Assembly: GCA_900546325.1 (NCBI GenBank)
Contig: URCR01000008.1
Span: 1 to 64,000 of the forward strand
Length of the DNA: 64,000 nucleotides
From: an uncultured Lachnospiraceae bacterium
Lineage (GTDB): Bacteria > Bacillota > Clostridia > Lachnospirales > Lachnospiraceae
Reading direction: 5' to 3'
Part shown: positions 36,592-45,811 of the stretch, piece by piece
Numbering within the stretch: the stretch's first letter is position 1
How the letters are laid out: each line of letters starts with the position of its first letter
Position numbers and translations under genes: made by a program
Notes under the pieces: generated by a model
Databases searched by the model: none
The model's input: the letters and a program-made list of their open reading frames with translations, nothing else
What the model was told of the DNA's origin: nothing

Positions 36592-36975
36592 ATGGCTACC
36601 TTAACTTTTGAACTGGAACAATTTCCAAACAATTACTTTTTGGCATGGAATGTCATGACACAATGTCAAAATACCGTGAACGTTACTTTAAGAGTAGGAG
36701 ACACAATCTATTTTCAAGCTGACAAAAAGAACTCTGAAACCAAACTGCAACTTATCGCCCAATCATCCCGCACACACGACCGCAAAGGGACACCGATACT
36801 TACCATTACAGTGAAGGAATCCGAAAAACTTAAACAAAGTTTTACATCTGGTGCAATCAATGATTTACGGGCAAAAAAAGTAGGCTACGTCTATGATTTC
36901 TGCATTGAAGACCAAAATGATGACGATTTTAATGATGTTTATATAAATATTGTCGGATGGGCAAAGAAAGGATAA
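36592..36975 (+). CDS. LecB (PA-IIL)-like calcium-dependent lectin
   Basis: A 127-residue protein with no signal peptide. Its C-terminal motif EDQNDDDFND (E106-D115) aligns with EDGTDNDYND of Pseudomonas aeruginosa LecB, and the Ca2+ ligands E95, D99, D101, N103 and D104 of LecB correspond to E106, D110, D112, N114 and D115. The segment NTVNVTLRV matches TQTVNVLV, N20 may stand for N21, and the protein ends in Gly, as LecB does, where the terminal carboxylate binds Ca2+ across the dimer. LecB proteins bind fucose or mannose. The sugar-specificity loop differs. AGGAGG lies 8 nt upstream. It is followed 6 nt later by the DUF6765-like gene. Confidence 0.72.
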   Translation: MATLTFELEQFPNNYFLAWNVMTQCQNTVNVTLRVGDTIYFQADKKNSETKLQLIAQSSRTHDRKGTPILTITVKESEKLKQSFTSGAINDLRAKKVGYVYDFCIEDQNDDDFNDVYINIVGWAKKG

Positions 36976-36981
36976 AAACAT

Positions 36982-38151
36982 ATGGATATTAGTTTTCACT
37001 ATTTTGCTGTAAAATCCGTGGCTCTGGCTGCAGGTCTCTCAGAATCTAAGGCACAGAGGCTAGCAGAATTTTCACAGTTTATTGATGATTATAATTGGTA
37101 CGTCTATTTTGAAGCTGAAAACATTCCTTCCTACATACGGGATCCTCAACTTGACATCGACCTTTCCAATAACCTTATTAATCCCGTAACGACCGGTTTC
37201 TCTACAATATCTGATATGGCAACACTCATCTTAGACCGCTCACAGAAATTTACAGTATCACCATTTCATTTTATCCCGCAGAACCCACACAGTGTGTCCT
37301 GTCATGATCGTAGAACCGTTCCAGCTACTTTAAACGATGATTCCTATATTTCAAACATGCTCAACACCCTCAAATCTGACATACTCGAAACACGTATAGA
37401 CGAAAATGATGCTCTTATGAAAATAGGAATGTTATTCCACACATTTGCAGATACCTATGCGCATCAACTTTTTACTGGATATTCTGACAAAACAAATTCA
37501 GTGAAAATTGTAAGTGTCTTTAATAATGTGACACAATGTGATGAAACAGAACACTACCGTTACTGGATTGAAAAATGGATTTCTTCCATTGAAGAGGTAA
37601 TCCAAACAAAACTCCCATTGATTGGACATATGGCAATCGGTCACGTCCCAGACTTATCTCATCTCAGTTTTGAGATGGAATATACTTCTATGGACGGTAC
37701 CCTTTGCAATCATATGCGGAGCAATACTGCGACATTTATTACTGCTTGTCGGGAACTTTATACCTATCTAAGGCAAACTTATCCAAATCTTTCTGCGGAC
37801 ATGAGCTGGGATAATCTGGCAGAGAAGCTGATCTATGGTTTTACATTCGATGCCAGTAAAGAACTGGAAGAAAATGAGTCTGCTGCCGTTAGGAAGCTAT
37901 CGGAACATTGGAGTAACACCTTCAGCGAAAATCACTACTCCTATTCCTATAACAGTGAGCAAATCAAAACACACTTTATGAGAAGCCGCGCAAATACAGC
38001 AAAAACTATTACTGTGGACGGAACAGAATATCAAGTCTTGTCCGGATCCTACAGTGATGACTTCTACAAATTCAATTTGTTTGGAAATCTACTATTAATC
38101 AACTTATATGGGGAACACCCAAGACGCTGGGTTTCGTTAATTGAAGAATAG
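36982..38151 (+). CDS. DUF6765-like protein with HxxxDxxxH motif
   Basis: A 389-residue cytosolic-looking protein without signal peptide or membrane helix. It starts MDISFHYFAV and continues with AEFSQFIDD. A central FHTFADTYAHQ gives H153-xxx-D157-xxx-H161, a metal-site-like pattern reminiscent of zinc-dependent phospholipase C-type folds; this set of motifs resembles the DUF6765 family. It is co-transcribed with the LecB-like lectin (6 nt gap), which suggests a lectin-guided or lectin-partnered enzyme. Function is not established. Base composition is more AT-rich than neighbours, hinting at acquisition. Confidence 0.65.
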   Translation: MDISFHYFAVKSVALAAGLSESKAQRLAEFSQFIDDYNWYVYFEAENIPSYIRDPQLDIDLSNNLINPVTTGFSTISDMATLILDRSQKFTVSPFHFIPQNPHSVSCHDRRTVPATLNDDSYISNMLNTLKSDILETRIDENDALMKIGMLFHTFADTYAHQLFTGYSDKTNSVKIVSVFNNVTQCDETEHYRYWIEKWISSIEEVIQTKLPLIGHMAIGHVPDLSHLSFEMEYTSMDGTLCNHMRSNTATFITACRELYTYLRQTYPNLSADMSWDNLAEKLIYGFTFDASKELEENESAAVRKLSEHWSNTFSENHYSYSYNSEQIKTHFMRSRANTAKTITVDGTEYQVLSGSYSDDFYKFNLFGNLLLINLYGEHPRRWVSLIEE

Positions 38152-38218
38152 CCGGATAATCGTAAAAGCAAATGTATGCCGGCCACATTTAAATGTAAAA
38201 AACTCATATGCAAACAAG

Positions 38219-38240
38219 GGCTGCCGACTTCTCGGCAGCC
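38219..38240. terminator. Hairpin between the DUF6765-like gene and dacA-type gene
   Basis: GGCTGCCGA-cttc-TCGGCAGCC, a 9-bp perfect stem with a tetraloop, between two convergent genes. U-runs are weak (TCTTAAAATTT on plus, CTTGTTT on minus), so termination is plausible on both strands but not certain. Confidence 0.6.
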
Positions 38241-38267
38241 TCTTAAAATTTCTTATCCTACAACCTC

Positions 38268-39755
38268 CTACCTTCTCGGAAGTCTGTGATCCTCTCCTTT
38301 TCGATGTGTATCTTCTCTCTGATTATTATACTGCCGGCTTCTTCTTGCGTGCACCTGTTCCTGCCTCATCTGTTTCTCCTTCATCTGGCGGCGGCGCTTC
38401 TGCTCCATTAGTCTTCTCTGTCTTCTCCGCTGCCTTCTTCTATAAACAAATGCGCCAAAAATCAATCCGGCTGCGACAACAACTGCCGCAGATACACCGA
38501 TGACCATCTTGGCTTTCGGTGAAACCGTAAAAAGCGATTTCTGTTTTTCCTGATCCGCCTCTGCTTTTTCTGCCTTGGTATCTGATGCGCTTGTCTTAAA
38601 ATACGAATCTTTCAGAACAACTTCCGCAGTTCCGACCGTCTGTCCATCGTAAGTATACGTCAAAGTTCCTTTCTTTGCTTTCCCTCTTTTATCCTCCGGG
38701 ACAATCTCCGCTTTTACATCTTGAAATTCCACATTCTCCGGCACGACAATGTAAGCATCTTCCTCTGTCTCTTTCACAGCCTTTGGAAGATCCTCTCCCT
38801 CTAAAGGAATCTTCTTAAAATTATTAAAGACATATTCTGCCATATTTTTCGTGTCCGGATAAACATGGACGCCATGTGTTTTCAAATTCACAGAGACAAG
38901 CTGCAATTCCCCATTGTCAAGATAAGAGACAAGCGTCGACAATGCCTGATCTGTGTATCCGGTTTTTCCTCCGACACAATTCTCATAGAATGTATCAGTA
39001 CCATCATAGAGCATCTGATGGTATTGTTGGAACACACGCTCTTCATTGACAAGATTGGTCGGTGGAATCCGATATTCATATGTGTTCGTGATCTTCCGGA
39101 ATTCCTCATACTGAAATGCCGCCGATGCAATGAGCGCCATATCCCGTGCAGAAACATAGTGATCCTCATCGTGAAGCCCGTGCGGATTTGTAAAATGCGT
39201 ATTGGTGCATCCAAGCTCCTCTGCCTTCTCATTCATCATGCGGATAAAATTATCATATCCATTTCCAACGGTGTCCGCAATCGCATATGCAACCTCATTG
39301 GCAGACGCCAACAGCATCCCATATAAGGCATCTTCCATCGTGATCTCTTCTCCCGGCTGCATTCCGATACTTGCATCTCCATACTCAAGAAATGCCACTG
39401 ACTCTTCAGTAAAATGAACCTTATCTGTCAGTTTACTGTTTTCCAGCGCCACCAGCGCCGTCATAATCTTCGTAATACTCGCGGGAAATTCCTTCTCATC
39501 AATATTCTTTGCATAGAGGATCGCTCCGCTGTTCATGTCCATGATAATTCCCGCTTCCGCAAAGATCCCCGGTCCCTCTGGCCAATTCTTCAACTCATTC
39601 GATTCCACAGGCATCTCATACACTGCCCTCTCTTCGTCTGTAGCCGCTGCCGCTGCTCCCTCTACCTCAGCTGCGTGTGCCGCCGGCATCGCTGTATTTG
39701 AAAAAGCAAGTCCTGCTGCCAGCAGGAATGCGGCTAATCTATATCTCAATTTCAT
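38268..39755 (-). CDS. D-alanyl-D-alanine carboxypeptidase (PBP5/DacF type)
   Basis: About 495 residues. A signal peptide is followed by the serine D,D-carboxypeptidase domain: S93-I-T-K96 (PASITKIMTA), SAN in LLASANEVAYA, and KTG in VGGKTGYTDQA. A PBP5 C-terminal domain, one transmembrane helix (MVIGVSAAVVVAAGLIFGAFVY) and a very Arg/Gln-rich cytoplasmic tail follow. It trims the terminal D-Ala of peptidoglycan. GGAGGAA before the ATG at 39755 rules out 39770. The long basic tail is unusual for DacA. Confidence 0.92.
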   Translation of the reverse strand: MKLRYRLAAFLLAAGLAFSNTAMPAAHAAEVEGAAAAATDEERAVYEMPVESNELKNWPEGPGIFAEAGIIMDMNSGAILYAKNIDEKEFPASITKIMTALVALENSKLTDKVHFTEESVAFLEYGDASIGMQPGEEITMEDALYGMLLASANEVAYAIADTVGNGYDNFIRMMNEKAEELGCTNTHFTNPHGLHDEDHYVSARDMALIASAAFQYEEFRKITNTYEYRIPPTNLVNEERVFQQYHQMLYDGTDTFYENCVGGKTGYTDQALSTLVSYLDNGELQLVSVNLKTHGVHVYPDTKNMAEYVFNNFKKIPLEGEDLPKAVKETEEDAYIVVPENVEFQDVKAEIVPEDKRGKAKKGTLTYTYDGQTVGTAEVVLKDSYFKTSASDTKAEKAEADQEKQKSLFTVSPKAKMVIGVSAAVVVAAGLIFGAFVYRRRQRRRQRRLMEQKRRRQMKEKQMRQEQVHARRSRQYNNQREDTHRKGEDHRLPRR

Positions 39756-39833
39756 CTGTATTTCCTCCAAAACATCATAAGCGGTATTATAACATATTCT
39801 TGTTCTTCTTCCAATAAAAAATACATTTACTTT

Positions 39834-40130
39834 TCAAATATGTATTACATCTTCTGTATAAATTCTTCCAATATTTTTGACTGGAAAGCGGTCTGCATCC
39901 AGGTTTTTAGTACTGCTATCTCCTGCTGCACGCTCTTCTTTTAGCATCTCTTCAAAAATCATAAAGCGTTCCTCCATTTCCCGGCTCCCTTTAATTCCGC
40001 GGATGAATTGCTGTAACTGTTCCACATAGGGATCATCAAATGCTTCCTCACTTCCTGTGACTGTGACCGTTACTTTTCTCAACCGGACTGCGACATCGAT
40101 TATGACTCTTCCAGAGACCGCTTTTTTCAT
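39834..40130 (-). CDS. Small ORF of unknown function, possibly truncated
   Basis: A 98-residue frame with no ribosome site before its first ATG; an in-frame stop lies just upstream, where transposase-derived sequence begins. The central part (PYVEQLQQFIRGIKGSREMEERFMIFEEMLKEER) loosely recalls the C-terminal helical region of Rpn-type nucleases, so it may be the tail of a gene cut by the adjacent transposon remnant. I do not recognise it firmly. Confidence 0.35.
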   Translation of the reverse strand: MKKAVSGRVIIDVAVRLRKVTVTVTGSEEAFDDPYVEQLQQFIRGIKGSREMEERFMIFEEMLKEERAAGDSSTKNLDADRFPVKNIGRIYTEDVIHI

Positions 40131-40141
40131 GGCTATGACTT

Positions 40142-40758
40142 ATAGAAAGCAGCATCCAGCCCTTTATTGTCTTAAATGAAAAACGTGAAATCAGTATGAA
40201 CTATAAGGATGATTTTACCATTGGAAAAGATGGCGTTCCCATCTGCAAGGCAGGGCGGAAAATAAATCATGATGGTTCTGAATCATCCAAAGCACGATTA
40301 AAGTTTCGCTGTCCACTTGCCATTCGCAAATATGGCTGTTCCTGTAGTGTTCCCTACTCAGATTCCAAATTTAGAAGGTCTGCATCTGCGATTTATGCTG
40401 CATACCATAATCTTTGGAGAATTGAAGAGTCCTTCTGTATCATGAAATCTCAGCTTGATGCAAGATCGGTTTTTATACAAAAGCAGGAAACGATTACAGG
40501 GCATTTCCTTGTATGTTATCTTTCCGTACTTCTGACAAGATTATTTCAAATCCATATCTTGAAAGATGAATATAGTACAGAAGAGAGTTTTGACTTTATC
40601 CGTCATTTCAGAATTGCTAAAATCTCTGACAGGAAGTATATAATTTAACTCGAAGTTCTTCGTTTATTAAGGATTTAACTGCGCGAACTGGATTGCCACT
40701 TACTTCTTACTTTCTTGGAAATGAAGACATAAATAAAATGCTAAGTCACAAGTTCTAA
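40142..40758 (+). pseudogene. Transposase remnant (IS1634/IS4-like DDE), internally deleted and frameshifted
   Basis: The frame begins without a start (SSIQPFIVLNEKREISMNYKDDF), joins a Cys-containing segment (FRCPLAIRKYGCSC) to a C-terminal DDE-type region (YHNLWRIEESFCIMKSQLDA), and is shifted near 40649. The original C-terminus, FIKDLTARTGLPLTSYFLG to MLSHKF, continues in another frame to a stop at 40756-40758. The N-terminus and much of the middle are missing and no inverted repeats were found, so the element is dead. Confidence 0.85.
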
Positions 40759-40919
40759 CCTATGGCTTAGCACTATTCTTTTACTTTAACTTCAAAAGAC
40801 AGGCATTATATATTTTTTTATTTTTATATGCCAATCTTATTTTTTAATTTTTGCACCAATTCATAAGTTTAATAGCTGAGAATTGAACTGAACTTTACTT
40901 CTTCAGCTCTCATATATTT

Positions 40920-42653
40920 CTATTCCGCTTCCACCGGAATAAACCGGAACGTTGTCACATCGAACAGTCCCATATCCGTCAATTTGATCTCCGGAATCAC
41001 TGCAAGTGACATAAAGCAGAGCGTCATAACCGGCTCTACTTCTCCGCAGATTCCAAGTTCTGCATACGCTTTCTCATGAATCTCTGTCAGTTTCCGGTCA
41101 ACCCATTTACCGCTCTTATCACTCATCAGTCCTGCGATCGGCATAGGCATTCCTTCGATGACTTTTCCCTCTTTTACAAGGACAATGCCGCCTTCCTGCC
41201 TGATCAGACTTTCTACCGCGAATGCAATCTCCTCGTCGTTTACACCGACCGCGATGATGTTGTGGGAATCGTGCGCCACGGAAAGTGCCACTGCCCCTTC
41301 TTTGATTCCATATCCTTTTAAGAAGCCGCATGCCACATTGCCGGTTCCCTGATGTCTCTCAACAACGGCAATCTTCACGAGATCTTTTTCCGGCTCCCGG
41401 ATAAATTCTCCGTTTTCATCTACCTTGATCTCCTCGACTGTCTTCTTTGTCACAACCCCTCCCGGCTGAATCTCAATGGCATTTACCCGGTTCGTCTTCA
41501 AGTTCATTTTTAATTTTTCCTTTGAAAAATCTTTGACAATCACGCTTCCTCTGACCGGTGTAATATCTGCATACGATGTTTCCGGAAGATAATTTCCATC
41601 TTCTGCGGTCAGTTTTCCGCCGATCCACACTTTTTCCGCCTCAAATTGTTCCAGATCTTTCATCAGCACAATATCTGCCTGATATCCCGGCGCGATCGCC
41701 CCTTTGTCCCGCAGGCTGAAGCATTCCGCGGCATTTAATGTTGCCATGCGAATTGCCGTGACGGCATCGATTCCTTCCTCGCGGCAGATCTGCAGATGGT
41801 TATCCAGATGCCCCTCATGCAGGATGGTCTTTGGCTGACGGTCATCGGAACAGAGCAGACACCGTCTGCTGTTCTGTTCATTTACCCCGCAAAGAAGTGT
41901 CCTCAGGTTGTGGCACGCAGAACCCTGTCTTAATAAAATGTACATTCCTCTCGCCAGCCTGTCGTTCATCTCTTCTACCGTGGAGCATTCATGATCCGCA
42001 AGAATTCTCGCTGCTGCATAAGCATTCAGCTCCTTGCCGCTGATTCCCGGTCCATGCCCGTCGATCACCTTTCCGGCCCGCTTTGCCACAAGTAATTTTT
42101 CAAGAACACTGTCCTCTGCACCGATCACTCCCGGAAAGTTCATAAATTCTCCAAGCCCGAGAACTCCCTCTCTCTGAATCGGTTCCTCCATCTCTTCTGC
42201 ACCGATCACGGCGCCGGCATGCTCAAACGGTGTCGCCGGAACACAGGACGGGACAACATACTGAATATCCAGTGCGGTCCTCTCCGCCGCCTCCATCATA
42301 TAATCCAGTCCTTTGATCCCGCACACATTTACAATCTCATGCGGGTCTGCAATGATCGTTGTCGTTCCATGAGGCACTAAAAGCCGCCCGATCTCCTCCG
42401 GTGTAACATAAGAGGATTCTATGTGAATATGACTGTCGATCAGTCCCGGAACTGCATAAGAACCTTTGGCATCCACAGTCTCTCTTCCCTCATATTCTCC
42501 AATTCCTGCAATCCGGGAGCCACTGACTGCAATATCGCCCCTGATAATTTCTCCCGAAAATACATTGACCACTTTACAATTTTTGATCACAAGATCTGCC
42601 GGAATTCTTCCTGCTGCCGTATCGATCAATTTTTTCAATTCCTGCTTGTCCAT
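40920..42653 (-). CDS. ade: Adenine deaminase
   Basis: A 577-residue amidohydrolase of the Ade family. It converts adenine to hypoxanthine and ammonia. The metal-binding GLIDSHIHIESSYVTP is near residue 69, PHGTTTIIADPHEI follows, and the C-terminal adenine deaminase domain includes VAHDSHNIIAVG. AAGGAAG lies before the ATG. It is monocistronic; the neighbouring pepV operon ends at its own terminator. Confidence 0.96.
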   Translation of the reverse strand: MDKQELKKLIDTAAGRIPADLVIKNCKVVNVFSGEIIRGDIAVSGSRIAGIGEYEGRETVDAKGSYAVPGLIDSHIHIESSYVTPEEIGRLLVPHGTTTIIADPHEIVNVCGIKGLDYMMEAAERTALDIQYVVPSCVPATPFEHAGAVIGAEEMEEPIQREGVLGLGEFMNFPGVIGAEDSVLEKLLVAKRAGKVIDGHGPGISGKELNAYAAARILADHECSTVEEMNDRLARGMYILLRQGSACHNLRTLLCGVNEQNSRRCLLCSDDRQPKTILHEGHLDNHLQICREEGIDAVTAIRMATLNAAECFSLRDKGAIAPGYQADIVLMKDLEQFEAEKVWIGGKLTAEDGNYLPETSYADITPVRGSVIVKDFSKEKLKMNLKTNRVNAIEIQPGGVVTKKTVEEIKVDENGEFIREPEKDLVKIAVVERHQGTGNVACGFLKGYGIKEGAVALSVAHDSHNIIAVGVNDEEIAFAVESLIRQEGGIVLVKEGKVIEGMPMPIAGLMSDKSGKWVDRKLTEIHEKAYAELGICGEVEPVMTLCFMSLAVIPEIKLTDMGLFDVTTFRFIPVEAE

Positions 42654-42754
42654 GTTTTTTCTTCCTTTTCTATCTGTTTTACTGTTTTTACCGTGTTTCT
42701 GCGTAAATTATAGCATATCCCTATTTCGCCCTCAACCGTTAGCGCAATGAAAAA

Positions 42755-42794
42755 ACACGCTTTACCAGGTCGTTTTCCTCCTGCTAAAGCGTGT
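42755..42794 (-). terminator. Terminator downstream of pepV
   Basis: ACACGCTTTA/TAAAGCGTGT around a 20-nt loop, followed on the minus strand by TTTTTTC. It ends the pepT-yfcC-pepV transcript. Confidence 0.8.
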
Positions 42795-42841
42795 CTCTTC
42801 TTTTTGATTATGCTCCGTCTCTCATTTGACTGATTTTTTCT

Positions 42842-44218
42842 CTACTTTGCCAGCCTGTAAATCGCCTCCAGATAAATCTTCATCCACATCTCAAGCTGAT
42901 CCAGTTCCAGATATTCATTTCTCTGATGCATCAGATCCGGCTGTCCCGGAAGGATTGCCCCAAATGCGACGCAGTTATCGAGCGCTCTGGCATAAGAGCA
43001 TGCGCCGTCTACCTGCGGTTCGGCGTCTGTATCCCCGGTCACATCTTTATAAACATCCATCAAGGTTTCTACAAGGAAGCTGTCTTTTGGTGTGTAAATA
43101 GACTCTGTAATATCTGGGTGCTCAAAGCGGAATCGCGTTCCTGCAATCCCTTTCTCGACACGCTCCTGTGCCTCTTTACATGGATAAGATACCGGGACCC
43201 GGTTATCGACAGAGAAGATCAGCTTCTGATCTGCCACTTCCACTTTGCCAACATTGAAGCTTAATTTACCCGATACTTCATCTTCCAGATCTACCCCTAA
43301 TTTTCTTCCCTGAAGGTCCGATCCGATCTTTTCCATATAGAACTGTGCAATCTCGCCAAGCTCTCCTGCGGGATGAAGTTCCCAAAGTGCACGCATCAGC
43401 CCGGTCACTGCATTTATTCCACGCTCTGGGTTCGCCGCATGTGCCGCCACACCGAAGACCTCTAACTTTAGTTTCTCATCTTCCGGCTTTACTTCATAGC
43501 TGCATCCGGTTTCTTTTTCCCAGAAGTTTCTCTTTTCTTCAATACGTTCCTTCATCTCCTGAGGAAGCATGACATATGCATACTCCGGCACAGAGTTAAA
43601 TGCATTTCCTCCGGCAAGCACAATTTCCTCGCTTAGGTCTGTCACAAGTTCATATTGGAACACCCCTTTTTCCCCATGCTTCAACGGAAATTCTGCATCC
43701 GGGGTAAAAGAAATCTGCGGAGGTGTGATTTTCTTTTTGTTAAAATAGTAATCCATACACTTCCAGTCTGTCTCCTCATTTGCTCCGACAATCAGACGGA
43801 CCTTTTTCGTCAGTGGAAGTCCCATCTCTTTTAAGATCTTCAGTGCGTGCAGGCAGACCATCATCGGTCCTTTGTTATCAAGCACTCCACGTCCATACAG
43901 CTTCCCGTCAATGATCTCCGGCGAGAACGGATCACATACCCATCCGTCCCCGCAAGGCACAACATCTACATGTCCGAGGATTCCAACCATCTCTTCCCCT
44001 TCGCCATAATCCGCATGTCCCGCGTAATTATCAAAGTTTTCTGTCTGAAATCCCATCTCTTCTGCAATGGCAAGGAAACATTTTAATGCCTCTGCCGCCC
44101 CTTTTCCAAACGGCATCCCTTCTTCCGGCTCTGCCTCCACGCTGTTGATGGATACCATTTTCTTAATATCGCAAATCAGACTTTCCCGGTCTTCTCTTAT
44201 CTTTGCTTCAAAATCCAT
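42842..44218 (-). CDS. pepV: Dipeptidase PepV (M20 family, Sapep type)
   Basis: A 458-residue M20 metallopeptidase. It shows GILGHVDVVPCGDGWVCDPFSP (metal-ligand His-x-Asp), GVLDNKGPMM (bridging Asp), ANEETDW (catalytic Glu) and the late HAANPERG. It hydrolyses dipeptides in the cytosol. It follows the YfcC-type carrier and PepT genes on the same strand (75 nt after the carrier). The ATG at 44218 has no strong ribosome site, so the start is less certain than the identity. Confidence 0.92.
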   Translation of the reverse strand: MDFEAKIREDRESLICDIKKMVSINSVEAEPEEGMPFGKGAAEALKCFLAIAEEMGFQTENFDNYAGHADYGEGEEMVGILGHVDVVPCGDGWVCDPFSPEIIDGKLYGRGVLDNKGPMMVCLHALKILKEMGLPLTKKVRLIVGANEETDWKCMDYYFNKKKITPPQISFTPDAEFPLKHGEKGVFQYELVTDLSEEIVLAGGNAFNSVPEYAYVMLPQEMKERIEEKRNFWEKETGCSYEVKPEDEKLKLEVFGVAAHAANPERGINAVTGLMRALWELHPAGELGEIAQFYMEKIGSDLQGRKLGVDLEDEVSGKLSFNVGKVEVADQKLIFSVDNRVPVSYPCKEAQERVEKGIAGTRFRFEHPDITESIYTPKDSFLVETLMDVYKDVTGDTDAEPQVDGACSYARALDNCVAFGAILPGQPDLMHQRNEYLELDQLEMWMKIYLEAIYRLAK

Positions 44219-44293
44219 AGATCTTTATACCATCCAATCAAGTACAAGCAAGATTGGACTTTCTCCTTTCCCCGGTCCCTTCCGGATATTTCA

Positions 44294-45799
44294 TTACACC
44301 ACTACCTGGATCAACAGCATCACCGCACTGAATCCAGCCATGATTCCCATAAGCGGCATAATAAATTTCAGCCATTTATCATAGGTAACATCCACCATCG
44401 CAAGTGTTGCAAGGATCAATCCGGTCGGTGTGATGAATGAAATCAGTCCTAATCCATATGCATACGCAGAAACAATCGCCGCTCTTGAAACTCCTACAGT
44501 GTCCGCAAGCGGTGCCATGATCGGCACAGACAGCACAGCCAGACCAGAAGAGGAGGAGATAAAGAATCCCAGTACGATAAATACAAGCATCATCAGAATG
44601 ATAAATACAAATGGATTCATTCCGCTGATCACTCCTGAGAAGAACTCAAGGATCGTATCAGATACCATACCATTTTCAAGGATGATATTGATACCGCGTG
44701 CCACACCGACAACAAGCGCAACACTCATCAGATCCGCTGCTCCGCCGATAAACTGATCCATAAAATTCTTCTCACCGATCCCTGATGTAAAAGCAAGGAG
44801 AATCGAACATCCGAGGAACAGCGCTGTCATCATGTCAAACCACCATCCCTGGGAAACAAGTCCCCACACAAGCACTGCAAAAGAAGCACCAAATACGAGC
44901 AGAGAAAGTTTCATTCTTATTGTGAATTCCGGCACTTCTCCCTGATGACCGAATTTCTGCATATGATATTCATACTGTTCGTAACAGATAGACTTTGTCG
45001 GATCGTCTTTTACTTTCTTTGCATATCTGAGAATATATACAAGAGAAATAAGAACACCAAGCACCAATGCAACGGTACGGATTCCCATGCCGTCTGCCAA
45101 ACTGATTCCTGCTGCATTGGACGCATTTCCTGCAGAAAACGGGTTGATCGTCGGGAACATTGTTCCAATAGAAGATCCCATGTAAATTGCCGCAATACAT
45201 GTCATAACATCATATCCGGCAGCCAGGAAGACGGGTACAAGGATCGGATACAGTGCGATCGTCTCCTCCGCAAGACCGAAGGTCGTTCCTCCCGCCGCAA
45301 TAATAATTGTGATCAGAATAATTAAAATATACTCTTTTCCTTTTGTGACTTTGGAGAGCACTGCGATTGCCGCATTGAAAGCTCCCATGTAATTTAATAC
45401 GCCGATACATCCCCCGAGAATAAATACGAAGAGAATAATATCAATTGTATCGTATACACCGCTGATCGGAGCGAGCAGAATCTGGAGAGGTCCCTGCGGC
45501 TTCTGCTCTACCCGCTCATAAGTATCCGGGATCGCTACCGGTTTGCTGATCGTTCCATCAAGGAACTTGTCAAGATTTCCCGTCACGCCAAGCTCATCTA
45601 ACGATGCCTGTGTCGGCTCCATCTCTGTCACTTTTCCATCCGGATCTGTCACTTCAAACATCTTACTGTCTGCATTGTATGCCAGCTTTGAATACAATCC
45701 TGCCGGCACAACTGCTGTTAATATTGCCGCGAAAATCAAAACGATAAATAACACTGTAATCGCGGTCGGAAACGAGATCGATTTCTTTTTCTTTTCCAT
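44294..45799 (-). CDS. YfcC family membrane transporter
   Basis: About 501 residues with twelve or more hydrophobic helices, of the YfcC/DcuC-like carrier family (C4-dicarboxylate anaerobic carrier clan). Conserved parts include GGCIGVLNYMGAFNAAIAVLSK and SSSSGLAVLSVPIMAPLAD. Location between two peptidase genes suggests uptake of small peptides or amino acids, or exchange of amino acids. GAGGATGGAG favours the ATG at 45799 over 45808. The substrate is inferred from context. Confidence 0.85.
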   Translation of the reverse strand: MEKKKKSISFPTAITVLFIVLIFAAILTAVVPAGLYSKLAYNADSKMFEVTDPDGKVTEMEPTQASLDELGVTGNLDKFLDGTISKPVAIPDTYERVEQKPQGPLQILLAPISGVYDTIDIILFVFILGGCIGVLNYMGAFNAAIAVLSKVTKGKEYILIILITIIIAAGGTTFGLAEETIALYPILVPVFLAAGYDVMTCIAAIYMGSSIGTMFPTINPFSAGNASNAAGISLADGMGIRTVALVLGVLISLVYILRYAKKVKDDPTKSICYEQYEYHMQKFGHQGEVPEFTIRMKLSLLVFGASFAVLVWGLVSQGWWFDMMTALFLGCSILLAFTSGIGEKNFMDQFIGGAADLMSVALVVGVARGINIILENGMVSDTILEFFSGVISGMNPFVFIILMMLVFIVLGFFISSSSGLAVLSVPIMAPLADTVGVSRAAIVSAYAYGLGLISFITPTGLILATLAMVDVTYDKWLKFIMPLMGIMAGFSAVMLLIQVVV

Positions 45800-45811
45800 A
45801 TGCTCCATCCT

